NCBI RefSeq assembly: GCF_007830495.1
Contig: NZ_VLKW01000012.1
Coordinates: 1 to 64,000 of the forward strand
Length of the DNA stretch: 64,000 bases
Direction of reading: 5' to 3'
From: Pseudoduganella flava
GTDB lineage: Bacteria > Pseudomonadota > Gammaproteobacteria > Burkholderiales > Burkholderiaceae_D
Part shown: piece after piece, positions 1 to 7,959 of the stretch
Layout: each line of letters starts with the position of its first letter
How positions within the stretch are numbered: position 1 is the stretch's first letter
The notes under the pieces: model-generated
Database searches by the model: none
What the model saw: only the letters and a program-made list of their open reading frames with translations
Told to the model about the DNA's origin: nothing
Translations under genes and position numbers: made by a program

Positions 1-650
1 GCCTTCACGTCAGCCGTTTCCATCGCCTGGACCATGTCGGTCGTCAGGCCGGCGATTTGTGCCGAGGTCAGAGCGCCGGCTTGTGCCGTCGTCAGGGCCA
101 CGACTTGTGCCGAGTTCAGCGCGTCGATCTGGGCCGAAGACAGGCCGGCGAGCGCACGGGTAGCCAGCGCAGCCAGGTCAGCCGTCGGCAGCGCAGCCAG
201 CACGTCGGTCGACAGTGCTGCCACTTGTGCCGAGTTCAGGCCGGCAGCTTGCGACGTCGTCAGGCCGACGATCTGCTCGGAAGTCAGGCCGTTGGCGATG
301 ACGGAGGTGCTCAGCGCGCCGATCTGGCCGCTGGTCAGCGCGCCGAGCTGGGCAGAATCCAGCGCACGTACTTGAGTGGTAGTCAACGCTGCAATGACGC
401 TCGTCTTCAGCGCGCGCAAATCAGCAGTTTCCAGTGCGCCGACTGAGTCCGTCGTCAGGCCAGCAATCTGGACGCTGTTCAGAACGCCGACTTGCTGTGT
501 TGTCAGCGCGGCGATCTGGGCGGTGGTCAACCACCCTGCCTGGGCGGAAGTCAGCGCCGCTATCTCCTCCGTGCTGAGGCCAGCAATCATGGTAGTGGTG
601 AACGCGGCTATCTGATCAGAATTTTTGCCGGGAATTAGGATGGCACTCAT
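1..650 (-). CDS. Octapeptide-repeat protein, N-terminal part (runs off the left edge)
   Basis: Reading the minus strand from the ATG at 650 gives an open frame to the window edge, about 216 residues. AGGAGAG lies just upstream of the ATG. After a 12-residue leader (MSAILIPGKNSD) the protein is an uninterrupted series of 25 units of eight residues such as QIAALTTA, QVGVLNSV and QIGALSTS; one unit has nine (VIANGLTSE). The consensus is Q-[IV]-x-[AG]-L-[TSN]-[TS]-[AD], with hydrophobics at fixed positions 2 and 5. There is no signal peptide. Similar LTTAQ-type repeats occur in very long, poorly characterised proteins of related bacteria (from memory); a surface or secreted structural role is only a guess. 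The C terminus is outside the window. Confidence 0.85.
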   Translation of the reverse strand, partial: MSAILIPGKNSDQIAAFTTTMIAGLSTEEIAALTSAQAGWLTTAQIAALTTQQVGVLNSVQIAGLTTDSVGALETADLRALKTSVIAALTTTQVRALDSAQLGALTSGQIGALSTSVIANGLTSEQIVGLTTSQAAGLNSAQVAALSTDVLAALPTADLAALATRALAGLSSAQIDALNSAQVVALTTAQAGALTSAQIAGLTTDMVQAMETADVK

Positions 651-1462
651 GTATTTCTCTCCTGAATACTAAAAAACTGCGGAATTTTTCTGCTTTGGGG
701 CGCTGGGCGCCGATGTCGTTACGTGTCGTAGTGGCAATCCGTCTGCATATCTCCGCAGCCAATTAGCAATGAGCTCTGCGACGCTCGAGTTTGTTGCCTA
801 TCGACAAAATTCATCCAAACTTTAGTCATCGCGACCTCACCGGGTTCAACACTATCCTGAAAGGATTGGTAAAAAATCTAATGGTTTTGTGTGCTCTTCT
901 GCAAGAAAATGAGCCAGGAGACAACAAAACCACCCTGAGAACGCATTTCCCCGCAGACACAAAGCGACGGCTTGAAGCCCATCATTAAGCCAAGCCGCAT
1001 CTTTTTGAGCGGATTACTTGCCCTGCCGAAACACAAGGCAGCCTCGCCAGTATAGCTGACTGCGTTTCCTCAAGGCACATTTTTTTGCTTCTGGTTTCCT
1101 TTTTAGAATCAGTCAGTTGGGTGAGGGCGACACTTTCTGTAGCAGTATTGTTAGTACCACAAGGAAATGACGGGATCATGAACTGAACCGTTAACACGTG
1201 CCGACACTAGCGAAAGTGGGTACTTACTTAAAATCCTCGGAATGTGCACGAGCGTGCGCGAACAGCGCCTTGGCGAGAGGCGGAGAAGTTGTCGATTACG
1301 CATATTCGATGAACAATCGCCGTGGCCATCGCGTTAACTTCTGGTTGCGACGTGCGCCGGCAGCGATCCGGCGCGCGCCATCCGCCTGCTGCCGGTCCGG
1401 GTAAGTGATCTGGAGGACAACGCCCCGCCCTGGCGCCGCCGGCCGAGGCGGGCGAACGTGGT
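651..1462. other. 812-bp stretch with no recognised gene
   Basis: The interval upstream of the repeat-protein gene is clearly more A+T-rich than its surroundings. Its short open frames (65-70 codons) have no convincing ribosome-binding sites, composition or familiar motifs. It should hold the promoter of the leftward repeat-protein gene. I recognise no RNA gene or terminator in it. Confidence 0.5.
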
Positions 1463-2350
1463 CTACTTCTTACGCCAGAGATAAAGCGTCATCATCGAGC
1501 CGAAGGCCAGCGCCACCCACGGGTAGCGTGCAAGGATGTGGGCCGATGCAAGCAACAGCACGGTCAGCCCTGCAGCCGTCAGCACGAGCCCGAGTCGCCG
1601 TGCCCATTTCGGCAGCGGCGCAGGCTCGCCCGTGCCAGCGGCCGCGGCGACCGGGCCAGTCGCCGCCACGCTGCGCTGCGCCGGTTCCGGCGTCAGACGC
1701 GCAAGCAGCTGATCGTCGAGAGTATCGGGGGTGCCGCGGCTTTCGTTGGCGCAGCGCAGCAGGACTTCGACCACCCAGCCATCGAGCCGGGCGCCCCAGT
1801 TGTCGCTTTCGGCCGCAGCCTGCGCGCCCAGGTTCTGGTAGGCGCTGTTCTCATTCTTGGGATTACGCTCGTCGGCCAATGCCGCCTGCTCGTCAACGAG
1901 CGTCCCCAGGAGCCGATGGGCCGGCGCGCCGGACTCTGTGGCCGGGAACAGCGGCAGGGCCTCCCACGTGTCCGACCGACGGGGAGTGCGGAATGGCTCG
2001 GCACGGGCGTTTTGCGTGGAGACGGAAATTGCGAGATCCGCGCCGATGGCGGCCGCGAGCGTCTTCCAGTTCGTGGCGGGCACGTCCAGGGTTCCGGCGC
2101 GCTCCTCGATGCGCCAGTAACTGTGGACGTCAGTGGAAGACGCTGCCGAGTGCAGGTACCGGTCGAGCCACCCTGGCGCCTCTTCCTCGACTGTCGCCAG
2201 ACGATCCCAGGCCGGGCGCTCTCGCCCGGCCGCCCACAGTTCGTGGCGCTCGGCATGGTGCACGACGATCACGCGCTCCCCGTCGCAGATGGCGGGAATG
2301 ACAAGGCCCAGCTCGGCGGCGAGGTGCAGCGACAGGCGTAGCGCCCCCAC
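1463..2350 (-). CDS. Hypothetical membrane-anchored protein, main part of an apparently frameshifted gene
   Basis: An open frame of 295 codons from a GTG at 2350. I recognise no domain. The C terminus has two closely spaced hydrophobic segments (around LGLVLTAAGLTVLLLASAHI and WVALAFGSMMTLYLW) and ends in the basic LWRKK. The GTG is probably not the true start: upstream the same frame reads GDFTLWLCELKDVGALRLS, which looks protein-like, and the neighbouring frame (2356-2541) supplies a good start region. A single missing base near 2383-2388 would join the two into a protein of about 359 residues. It may be a genuine mutation or a sequence error. Confidence 0.6.
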   Translation of the reverse strand: MGALRLSLHLAAELGLVIPAICDGERVIVVHHAERHELWAAGRERPAWDRLATVEEEAPGWLDRYLHSAASSTDVHSYWRIEERAGTLDVPATNWKTLAAAIGADLAISVSTQNARAEPFRTPRRSDTWEALPLFPATESGAPAHRLLGTLVDEQAALADERNPKNENSAYQNLGAQAAAESDNWGARLDGWVVEVLLRCANESRGTPDTLDDQLLARLTPEPAQRSVAATGPVAAAAGTGEPAPLPKWARRLGLVLTAAGLTVLLLASAHILARYPWVALAFGSMMTLYLWRKK

Positions 2351-2355
2351 GTCCT

Positions 2356-2541
2356 TCAGCTCGCAGAGCCATAATGTGAAGTCTCCGCAAGCAATGCATT
2401 CTCGGCAAGGTCGCGAAACTGTACCGTTGCCCCTTCGAATACGTTGTGGCGGTACCAGTCATCCAGTGCAACGTCGCCGCGCAGGTATAGCGTGCCATAG
2501 CTGACCAGCGCGACCTCGCGCAGGATCGGTTCTCGATACAA
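2356..2541 (-). CDS. N-terminal fragment of the frameshifted hypothetical protein
   Basis: The frame can start at TTG 2541, a few bases after a strong GGGAGGA site; an in-frame GTG at 2580 has no comparable site. It reads LYREPILREVALVSYGTLYL and then WYRHNVFEGATVQF, and hits a stop just after AENALLAETSHYGSAS. Coding-like sequence then continues in the -1 frame as DFTLWLCELKDVGALRL. I therefore treat it as the first ~50 residues of the gene that continues at 2350-1463, interrupted by one lost base, and not as a separate gene. Function unknown. Confidence 0.5.
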   Translation of the reverse strand: MYREPILREVALVSYGTLYLRGDVALDDWYRHNVFEGATVQFRDLAENALLAETSHYGSAS

Positions 2542-2620
2542 ACATCCTCCCTGGAATGATGGCGCGCCAGCGCTGATCACTGTCCGCCACCACAGGCAGT
2601 GCGATGCGGCACGCCGAATG

Positions 2621-2653
2621 AAAAACGGCCCGGATACGTCGTATCCAGGCCGT
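2621..2653 (-). terminator. Rho-independent terminator of ssb
   Basis: Read on the minus strand, a 13-bp stem (ACGGCCTGGATAC against GTATCCGGGCCGT, one mismatch, 3-base loop) is followed directly by five T residues. It lies about 20 bp after the ssb stop codon. Confidence 0.85.
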
Positions 2654-2672
2654 CGAAGTAAAACTTGCGTTT

Positions 2673-3179
2673 TTAGAACGGAATATCGTCATCCATATCC
2701 GAGAAGTTCGGTGCCGGCTTTGGTGCCGGCCGTGGTGCCGGAGCGGCTGCCGCTTGCGGACGCGGGGCCGGACGGCTCGGCGGCGCGTCGTAACCCATGT
2801 CGTCACCCCCGCCCATGCCCATCGAGTCGCCGCCGCCCATGCCCTGGCGGCCGCCCAGCATCTGCATTTCCTGCGCGATGATGTCGGTGGCGTATTTCTC
2901 GACGCCGTCCTTGTCCGTGTACTTGCGGGTCTGCAGGCGACCTTCGACGTAGACGGACGAACCCTTCTTCAGGTACTGGCCCACGATCTCGGCCAGGCGG
3001 CCGAAGAACGAGATGCGGTGCCATTCGGTGATTTCCTTCTGCTCGCCCGTGTTGCGGTCCTTGCTGCGGAACGACGTGGCAACGGCAATATTGGCGATGG
3101 CATCGCCGCTCGGCATGTAGCGAATCTCCGGGTCGCGGCCCAGATTGCCGACGATGATGACTTTGTTGACAGATGCCAT
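2673..3179 (-). CDS. ssb: Single-stranded DNA-binding protein
   Basis: A 168-residue SSB. The N-terminal OB fold (about 1-107) begins MASVNKVIIVGNLGRDPEIR and includes the typical TEWHRISFFGRLAEIV stretch. A Gly/Met-rich then Pro/Ala-rich linker follows (about 108-158), and the protein ends in the acidic tip DMDDDIPF, which in this family recruits replication and repair proteins. It binds single-stranded DNA as a tetramer during replication, repair and recombination. It is divergent from uvrA, as in E. coli, with a LexA box between them at 3324-3347. The start is the ATG at 3179, preceded by AGGAGTAC. Confidence 0.97.
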   Translation of the reverse strand: MASVNKVIIVGNLGRDPEIRYMPSGDAIANIAVATSFRSKDRNTGEQKEITEWHRISFFGRLAEIVGQYLKKGSSVYVEGRLQTRKYTDKDGVEKYATDIIAQEMQMLGGRQGMGGGDSMGMGGGDDMGYDAPPSRPAPRPQAAAAPAPRPAPKPAPNFSDMDDDIPF

Positions 3180-3323
3180 GTAGGTACTCCTGCGTGAATT
3201 TTTTTACCAAAGAGTGATTATATGACAGGGCTGAGACGCCACAGCTGAAATTTTCCAGCCCTGCTCAGCACCGTTCAGCCTCTTTTTGCGTCGTTTCGAC
3301 GGCAAGACGAGCAGCGGTTTTTG

Positions 3324-3347
3324 AATACTGGTATTATATACAGTATT
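3324..3347. promoter_or_regulatory. LexA (SOS) box between ssb and uvrA
   Basis: The site reads AATACTG, ten mostly A/T bases, then CAGTATT. It is a perfect 7-bp inverted repeat around the CTG-N10-CAG core at 3328-3343, the established gammaproteobacterial and betaproteobacterial LexA consensus. It lies about 145 bp from the ssb start and 185 bp from the uvrA start. It could serve either gene or both; position relative to mapped promoters is unknown. Confidence 0.85.
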
Positions 3348-3530
3348 TGCCAGCCACGGCCTCGTTCGCAACATGATGCGCATCAAATTGGCTGGGAGGG
3401 CTTGAAAACGGGTGTGCGCGGCAGCATTGTGCAGGTTCGTCCGTTCCCAGGCCTCCCGCCGCTTTGCGAAGCGCCCACAGGCCGACCGTTCTGGCCCCAT
3501 CCGTCCGGCACACTCAAGGCATACATACAC

Positions 3531-6383
3531 ATGGAAGAAATCCGCATTCGCGGCGCGCGTACCCACAACCTGAAGAACATCAACCTCGATCTGCCCCGCA
3601 ACAAGCTGATCGTCATCACGGGGCTGTCCGGCTCGGGCAAGTCGTCGCTGGCGTTCGATACGCTGTATGCGGAAGGCCAGCGCCGCTACGTCGAGTCGCT
3701 GTCGGCCTATGCGCGCCAGTTCCTGCAGCTGATGGAAAAGCCGGACGTGGACATGATCGAAGGCCTGTCGCCGGCGATCTCGATCGAGCAGAAGGCCACG
3801 TCGCACAACCCGCGCTCGACGGTGGGTACCGTGACGGAAATTCACGATTACCTGCGCCTGCTGTATGCCCGCGTGGGCACGCCCTATTGCATCAACCACC
3901 CGGACCATGCGCTGTCGGCGCAGTCGGTATCGCAGATGGTCGATGCCGTGCTGGCGATGCCGGAAGGCACGAAGCTGATGATCATGGCGCCCGTCGTCGC
4001 GAATCGCAAGGGCGAGCACGCCGACCTGTTCGAGCAGATGCAGGCGCAGGGCTTCGTGCGCTTCCGCGTGCAAAGCGGCACGAACGACGCGAAGATCTAT
4101 GAAGTGGACGACCTGCCGAAGCTGAAGAAAACGGAGAAGCACACGATCGACGTCGTGATCGACCGCGTCAAGGTAACGCCCGAGATCAAGCAGCGCCTGG
4201 CCGAAAGCTTCGAGACGGCGCTGCGCATCGCCGACGGCCGCGCGGTCGCCTACGACATGGATGCCGGCACCGAGCACGTGTACTCGAACAAGTTCGCCTG
4301 CACCAGCTGCGGCTATTCGCTGCAGGAGCTGGAGCCGCGCCTGTTCTCGTTCAATAACCCGATGGGCGCCTGCCCCGAGTGCGACGGCCTGGGCCACATC
4401 GAGTTCTTCGATCCGAAGCGGATCGTCGCGTTCCCGAACCTGTCGCTGGCGTCCGGCGCCGTGAAGGGCTGGGATCGCCGCAATCAGTTCTACTTCGCGA
4501 TGCTGCAAAGCCTGGCGAACCATTACGGCTTCGACCTGGACGTGCCGTTCGAACAACTGCCCGCCAATGCGCAGAACGTCGTGCTGCACGGCTCTGGCAA
4601 GACGGCGATCCCGTTCGCCTACATCAACGAGCGTGGCCGCACCGTCGTCAAGGAGCACACGTTCGAGGGCGTGGTCAACAATCTCGCCCGCCGCTACCGC
4701 GAAACGGATTCGATGGCCGTCAAGGAAGAGCTGGCGAAGTTCATCAACGAGAAGAAGTGCCCAGCCTGCGCGGGCGCGCGCCTGCGCGTCGAGGCGCGTC
4801 ACGTGAAGGTGGGCACGGGCCGGCAGGAGAAGGCGATCTACGAGATCGCCGAGAAGCCGCTGCGCGACACGCTGTCGTTCTTCGAACAGTTGAAACTGAA
4901 GGGCGCCAAGCGCGACATCGCCGACCGCATCGTCAAGGAAATCACGGCGCGCCTGACGTTCCTGAACAATGTAGGTCTCGACTACCTGTCGCTGGACCGT
5001 TCGGCCGACACGCTGTCCGGCGGCGAAGCCCAGCGCATCCGCCTCGCGTCGCAGATCGGTTCCGGCCTGACGGGCGTGATGTACGTGCTCGACGAGCCGT
5101 CGATCGGCCTGCACCAGCGCGACAACGACCGCCTGATCGACACGCTGAAGCACTTGCGCGACATCGGCAACAGCGTGCTCGTCGTCGAGCACGACGAGGA
5201 TGCGATCCGCACCGCCGACTACATCGTCGACATGGGCAAGGGCGCCGGCGTGCACGGCGGCGACGTGATCGCGGCCGGCTCGCTGAAGGAGATCCTGAAG
5301 AACAAGGAATCGCTGACGGCCAAGTACCTGAACGGTTCGCTGAAGATCGAGGTGCCGAAGAAGCGCACGGTCGCCGATCCGAACAAGCAGCTCGTCATCA
5401 CGGGCGCGCGCGGCAACAACCTGAAGAACCAGACGCTGTCGGTGCCGGTCGGCCTGCTGACGTGCGTGACGGGCGTGTCCGGCTCCGGCAAGTCCACGCT
5501 CGTCAACGACACGCTGTACCCGGCGCTGTCGCGCCACCTGTACGGCTCGCAGACGGAACCGGCGGAGCACGATTCGATCAGCGGCCTGGAACACTTCGAC
5601 AAGGTGATCTCCGTCGACCAGGCGCCGATCGGCCGCACGCCGCGTTCCAACCCCGCGACTTATACGGGCGTGTTCACGCCGATCCGCGACCTGTTCGCGA
5701 CGGTGCCGACGGCGAAGGAACGGGGCTACAGCGCCGGGCGCTTCTCGTTCAACGTGAAGGGCGGCCGCTGCGAGGCGTGCCAGGGCGACGGCGTGCTGAA
5801 GGTGGAGATGCACTTCCTGCCGGACGTGTACGTGCCGTGCGACGTCTGCCACGGCAAGCGCTACAACCGTGAAACGCTGGAAGTCCATTACAAGGGCAAG
5901 AGCATCACGGAAGTGCTGGACATGACGGTGGAAGATGCGCACGAGTTCTTCAAGCCCGTGCCCGTCATCGCCCGCAAGCTGCAGACGCTGCTCGACGTGG
6001 GCCTCGGCTACATCAAGCTGGGCCAGAGTGCGACGACGTTGTCCGGCGGCGAGGCGCAGCGCGTCAAGCTGTCGCTGGAGCTGTCCAAGCGCGACACGGG
6101 CCGCACCTTGTACATCCTGGACGAGCCGACCACCGGCCTGCACTTCCACGACATCGACCTGCTGCTGAAGGTGATCCACCGGCTGCGCGACCAGGGCAAC
6201 ACGCTCGTCATCATCGAGCACAACCTGGATGTGATCAAGACGGCGGACTGGATCGTCGACCTGGGGCCGGAAGGCGGCGCCGGCGGTGGCCGCATCATCG
6301 CGGCCGGCACGCCGGAAGAGGTGGCGAAGAATCCGGACAGCGTCACCGGCAAATACCTGGTACCGCTGTTGAAGAAGAAGTGA
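3531..6383 (+). CDS. uvrA: Excinuclease ABC subunit A
   Basis: A 950-residue UvrA, the damage-recognition ATPase of nucleotide excision repair. The first Walker A is GLSGSGKSSLAFDTL (about residue 30). Zinc-binding clusters CTSC...CPEC and CEAC...CDVC are both complete. Two ABC signatures (LSGGEAQRIRLASQIGSGL and LSGGEAQRVKLSLELSKR) precede Walker B strands VLDEPSIGLHQRD and ILDEPTTGLHFHD. The second Walker A is GVSGSGKSTLVNDTL. The frame stays open upstream, but homology starts at the ATG at 3531 (MEEIRIRGARTHNLKNI). An SOS box lies upstream. A hairpin terminator follows the stop codon. Confidence 0.98.
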   Translation: MEEIRIRGARTHNLKNINLDLPRNKLIVITGLSGSGKSSLAFDTLYAEGQRRYVESLSAYARQFLQLMEKPDVDMIEGLSPAISIEQKATSHNPRSTVGTVTEIHDYLRLLYARVGTPYCINHPDHALSAQSVSQMVDAVLAMPEGTKLMIMAPVVANRKGEHADLFEQMQAQGFVRFRVQSGTNDAKIYEVDDLPKLKKTEKHTIDVVIDRVKVTPEIKQRLAESFETALRIADGRAVAYDMDAGTEHVYSNKFACTSCGYSLQELEPRLFSFNNPMGACPECDGLGHIEFFDPKRIVAFPNLSLASGAVKGWDRRNQFYFAMLQSLANHYGFDLDVPFEQLPANAQNVVLHGSGKTAIPFAYINERGRTVVKEHTFEGVVNNLARRYRETDSMAVKEELAKFINEKKCPACAGARLRVEARHVKVGTGRQEKAIYEIAEKPLRDTLSFFEQLKLKGAKRDIADRIVKEITARLTFLNNVGLDYLSLDRSADTLSGGEAQRIRLASQIGSGLTGVMYVLDEPSIGLHQRDNDRLIDTLKHLRDIGNSVLVVEHDEDAIRTADYIVDMGKGAGVHGGDVIAAGSLKEILKNKESLTAKYLNGSLKIEVPKKRTVADPNKQLVITGARGNNLKNQTLSVPVGLLTCVTGVSGSGKSTLVNDTLYPALSRHLYGSQTEPAEHDSISGLEHFDKVISVDQAPIGRTPRSNPATYTGVFTPIRDLFATVPTAKERGYSAGRFSFNVKGGRCEACQGDGVLKVEMHFLPDVYVPCDVCHGKRYNRETLEVHYKGKSITEVLDMTVEDAHEFFKPVPVIARKLQTLLDVGLGYIKLGQSATTLSGGEAQRVKLSLELSKRDTGRTLYILDEPTTGLHFHDIDLLLKVIHRLRDQGNTLVIIEHNLDVIKTADWIVDLGPEGGAGGGRIIAAGTPEEVAKNPDSVTGKYLVPLLKKK

Positions 6384-6390
6384 TCCCAAA

Positions 6391-6417
6391 AGGGCCGCCG
6401 CGTGCGGCCCTTTTTTT
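6391..6417 (+). terminator. Terminator after uvrA
   Basis: An 8-bp stem AGGGCCGC / GCGGCCCT with a 5-base loop is followed by a run of seven T residues, starting 8 bp after the uvrA stop. On the other strand the stem is followed by TTTT, so it may also stop transcripts of the convergent isomerase gene. Confidence 0.85.
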
Positions 6418-7028
6418 CAGGCCACGGCCCGCGCCGCCGCCAGCCACTCCTCCAGCTGACCGAAACGATCGAAGCCCCAGAACGGTTCGCCGTCCGGGGT
6501 GATCGTGTAGGGCACACCGAACACGCCGCGGCGCATCGCTTCCTCGCTTTGGCGCTTGAAGGCCTCCTTGATCGTTTCGCTGCGCAGGCCGAGCGTCAGC
6601 AGCGTGCCGTCGATGCGCTGCTCGCCGGCGAGGTAGCGCAGCTCGCGCTCGTCGTCGATGTCGATGCCTTCAGCGAAGTACGCTTGCAGGCAGCGCCGCG
6701 CGAACGCGGCTGCCGCATCCTCCCCGTGCTTCTGTTCGATCCACAGCATCGCTCGCGGTGCGTTCAGCAGCAGGCGCACCGGCTGCTCCGGCTCGCGGTA
6801 CACGATGCCGTGATGCCGCGCGGTGCGCTGCAGGTCGCGCAGCACATAGTCTCCTTTCAGCGGGACCAGCGGCGACGGCACCGCGCCCGTCACCTTCAGC
6901 ATGCCGGCCAGCAGCACCGGCCGCCAGCGCACGGTGCAGTCATGGCGCGCGGCCAGTTCGTCGATCCGCATGGCTGCCAGGTAGGCGTAGGGCGAAGCGA
7001 AGTCGAAGTAAAAATCGATGGCGTTCAT
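6417..7028 (-). CDS. 2-hydroxychromene-2-carboxylate isomerase family protein (DsbA-like fold)
   Basis: A 203-residue protein of the HCCA isomerase / kappa-class GST-like family. It starts MNAIDFYFDFASPYAYLAAM; SPYAYL carries the family's glutathione-contacting Ser instead of a CxxC. The C-terminal GVFGVPYTI cis-Pro motif and the WGFDR end are typical. Characterised members isomerise 2-hydroxychromene-2-carboxylate with glutathione in naphthalene breakdown; no other degradation genes are here, so the substrate is unknown. It lies 22 bp downstream of the 39-residue membrane peptide gene. The pair follows an operator identical in form to that of the adjacent TetR gene. Confidence 0.88.
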   Translation of the reverse strand: MNAIDFYFDFASPYAYLAAMRIDELAARHDCTVRWRPVLLAGMLKVTGAVPSPLVPLKGDYVLRDLQRTARHHGIVYREPEQPVRLLLNAPRAMLWIEQKHGEDAAAAFARRCLQAYFAEGIDIDDERELRYLAGEQRIDGTLLTLGLRSETIKEAFKRQSEEAMRRGVFGVPYTITPDGEPFWGFDRFGQLEEWLAAARAVA

Positions 7029-7050
7029 CGTGTCTCCTCTCTTGGATGCG

Positions 7051-7170
7051 TCAGTAGCACAGGAAATCGTCGTTGGAATCGGGGATCGCGCGCAGCAGGT
7101 CTGCCACGCTGAAATACAGGATCACGGCCGCGGCGGGCAGCGCCAGCAGCGATAACAGAGGCAGGGACAT
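7051..7170 (-). CDS. 39-residue single-pass membrane peptide
   Basis: A short gene starting at the ATG at 7170, with AAGGAG placed about 7 bases upstream. The peptide begins MSLPLLSLLALPAAAVILYF, a strong hydrophobic helix, and ends with the acidic tail DLLRAIPDSNDDFLCY. The TetR-type palindrome 7183-7200 lies immediately upstream of the ribosome-binding site, and the isomerase gene follows 22 bp after the stop, so the two are very likely one regulated operon. I do not recognise the family. The clean start signals, operator and spacing are why I call it real despite its size. Confidence 0.7.
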   Translation of the reverse strand: MSLPLLSLLALPAAAVILYFSVADLLRAIPDSNDDFLCY

Positions 7171-7182
7171 TTTGAACTCCTT

Positions 7183-7200
7183 TTCGCACACATGTGCGAA
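7183..7200. promoter_or_regulatory. TetR-family operator upstream of the peptide-isomerase operon
   Basis: A perfect 18-bp palindrome, TTCGCACACATGTGCGAA, 12 bp before the peptide start codon. The same motif, with one changed arm position and a CG centre, occurs at 7867-7884 just upstream of the tetR gene. Two copies of one palindrome flanking a TetR-family gene are the usual sign of autoregulation plus a controlled target operon. Confidence 0.8.
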
Positions 7201-7210
7201 ACTTGTGCCG

Positions 7211-7235
7211 AAAAAAGCGGGGCACACGGCCCCGC
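7211..7235 (-). terminator. Terminator after the TetR-family gene
   Basis: On the minus strand a GCGGGGC / GCCCCGC stem with a 5-base loop is followed by six T residues. It starts 7 bp after the regulator's stop codon and separates it from the operator-controlled operon downstream. Confidence 0.8.
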
Positions 7236-7242
7236 GGCCAGG

Positions 7243-7857
7243 TCATTCCAGTTCGTTGAAGCTCTTGTACGTCGAGATCAGGCGGTTGAACGCCCTTTGC
7301 ATCCGTTTCGGCGCCGTGTCGTCGTGCAGGAAGCGCACGTCGTGCATCACGCCGATGATCAGGCTGTAGATCTCGAACACCAGTTGTTCGGGATCCGTAT
7401 CGGGGCGCAGGTGCCCCAGCTCCATCGCCTGCAGCACCGTCTTGCGCAGCGACGCGCGCCACCGTGCCACGCCCTGCTCCACCCGGTCACGCAGCGGCGC
7501 ATCCAGGTCGTCGAATTCGAACGCGCCCGCCGTGTAGAGGCAGGAGCCGCGCGGCGCTTCGTCGCTGACCTTCTTCAGCCACAGGTTGACCTGCGCGATC
7601 AGCCGCGGCAAGCCTTTTGGCGCCTGCAGCGCCGGCATGAAGACCTCGTCGGCGAAGCGGCGGTCGTACTCGTCCAGCACGGCGCCCTGCAATGCCTCCA
7701 GCGAGCCGACGCGGGAAAACACGCCGCTCTTGCTGATGCCCGTGCGCTTGGCCAGCTCGCCCAACGACAGCTTGCCGATGCCTTCTGCCGCGGCCATGTC
7801 CATTGCCGCGTCGACGATTGTCGCGTAGGTGCTTTCGCTCTTTGCAGTGCTGTTCAT
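7243..7857 (-). CDS. TetR/AcrR-family transcriptional regulator
   Basis: A 204-residue protein with an N-terminal TetR helix-turn-helix (about residues 10-57: TYATIVDAAMDMAAAEGIGK, then LGELAKRTGISKSGVFSRVG and the LEALQGAVLDEY helix). The remaining ~145 residues form the variable ligand and dimerisation domain. A palindrome at 7867-7884, 10 bp before the start codon, is matched by one before the downstream peptide-isomerase operon, so it most likely represses both its own gene and that operon. The divergent ZIP-transporter gene starts about 100 bp away and could also be affected. The inducer is unknown. Confidence 0.92.
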   Translation of the reverse strand: MNSTAKSESTYATIVDAAMDMAAAEGIGKLSLGELAKRTGISKSGVFSRVGSLEALQGAVLDEYDRRFADEVFMPALQAPKGLPRLIAQVNLWLKKVSDEAPRGSCLYTAGAFEFDDLDAPLRDRVEQGVARWRASLRKTVLQAMELGHLRPDTDPEQLVFEIYSLIIGVMHDVRFLHDDTAPKRMQRAFNRLISTYKSFNELE

Positions 7858-7866
7858 GCAAGCACT

Positions 7867-7884
7867 TTAGCACACGTGTGCGAA
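7867..7884. promoter_or_regulatory. TetR-family operator in the tetR / ZIP-transporter intergenic region
   Basis: TTAGCACACGTGTGCGAA: a GCACACGTGTGC perfect core with one arm mismatch, the same motif as 7183-7200. It lies 10 bp upstream of the tetR start and about 75 bp upstream of the ZIP-transporter start, in a 102-bp divergent intergenic region. Confidence 0.78.
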
Positions 7885-7959
7885 ATAGCAAGCACCGCGT
7901 GCGCCGGCGGTACGGACGAGCGCCTACACTGTGCTGGCCAACAGGAACAAGGAACGCAT

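Noticed and set aside
34..615. Plus-strand open frames at the left edge
   Set aside because: They are the antisense of the octapeptide-repeat gene; its repeats keep the opposite frames open and give a low-complexity product without a sensible start.
791..1404. Short frames in the A+T-rich gap
   Set aside because: No ribosome-binding sites and no recognisable composition or motifs; left as unannotated sequence.
3204..6389. A 1061-codon minus-strand frame opposite uvrA
   Set aside because: An antisense shadow of a high-GC gene; product rich in Arg, Val and His with no known motif, while the plus strand is an intact UvrA.
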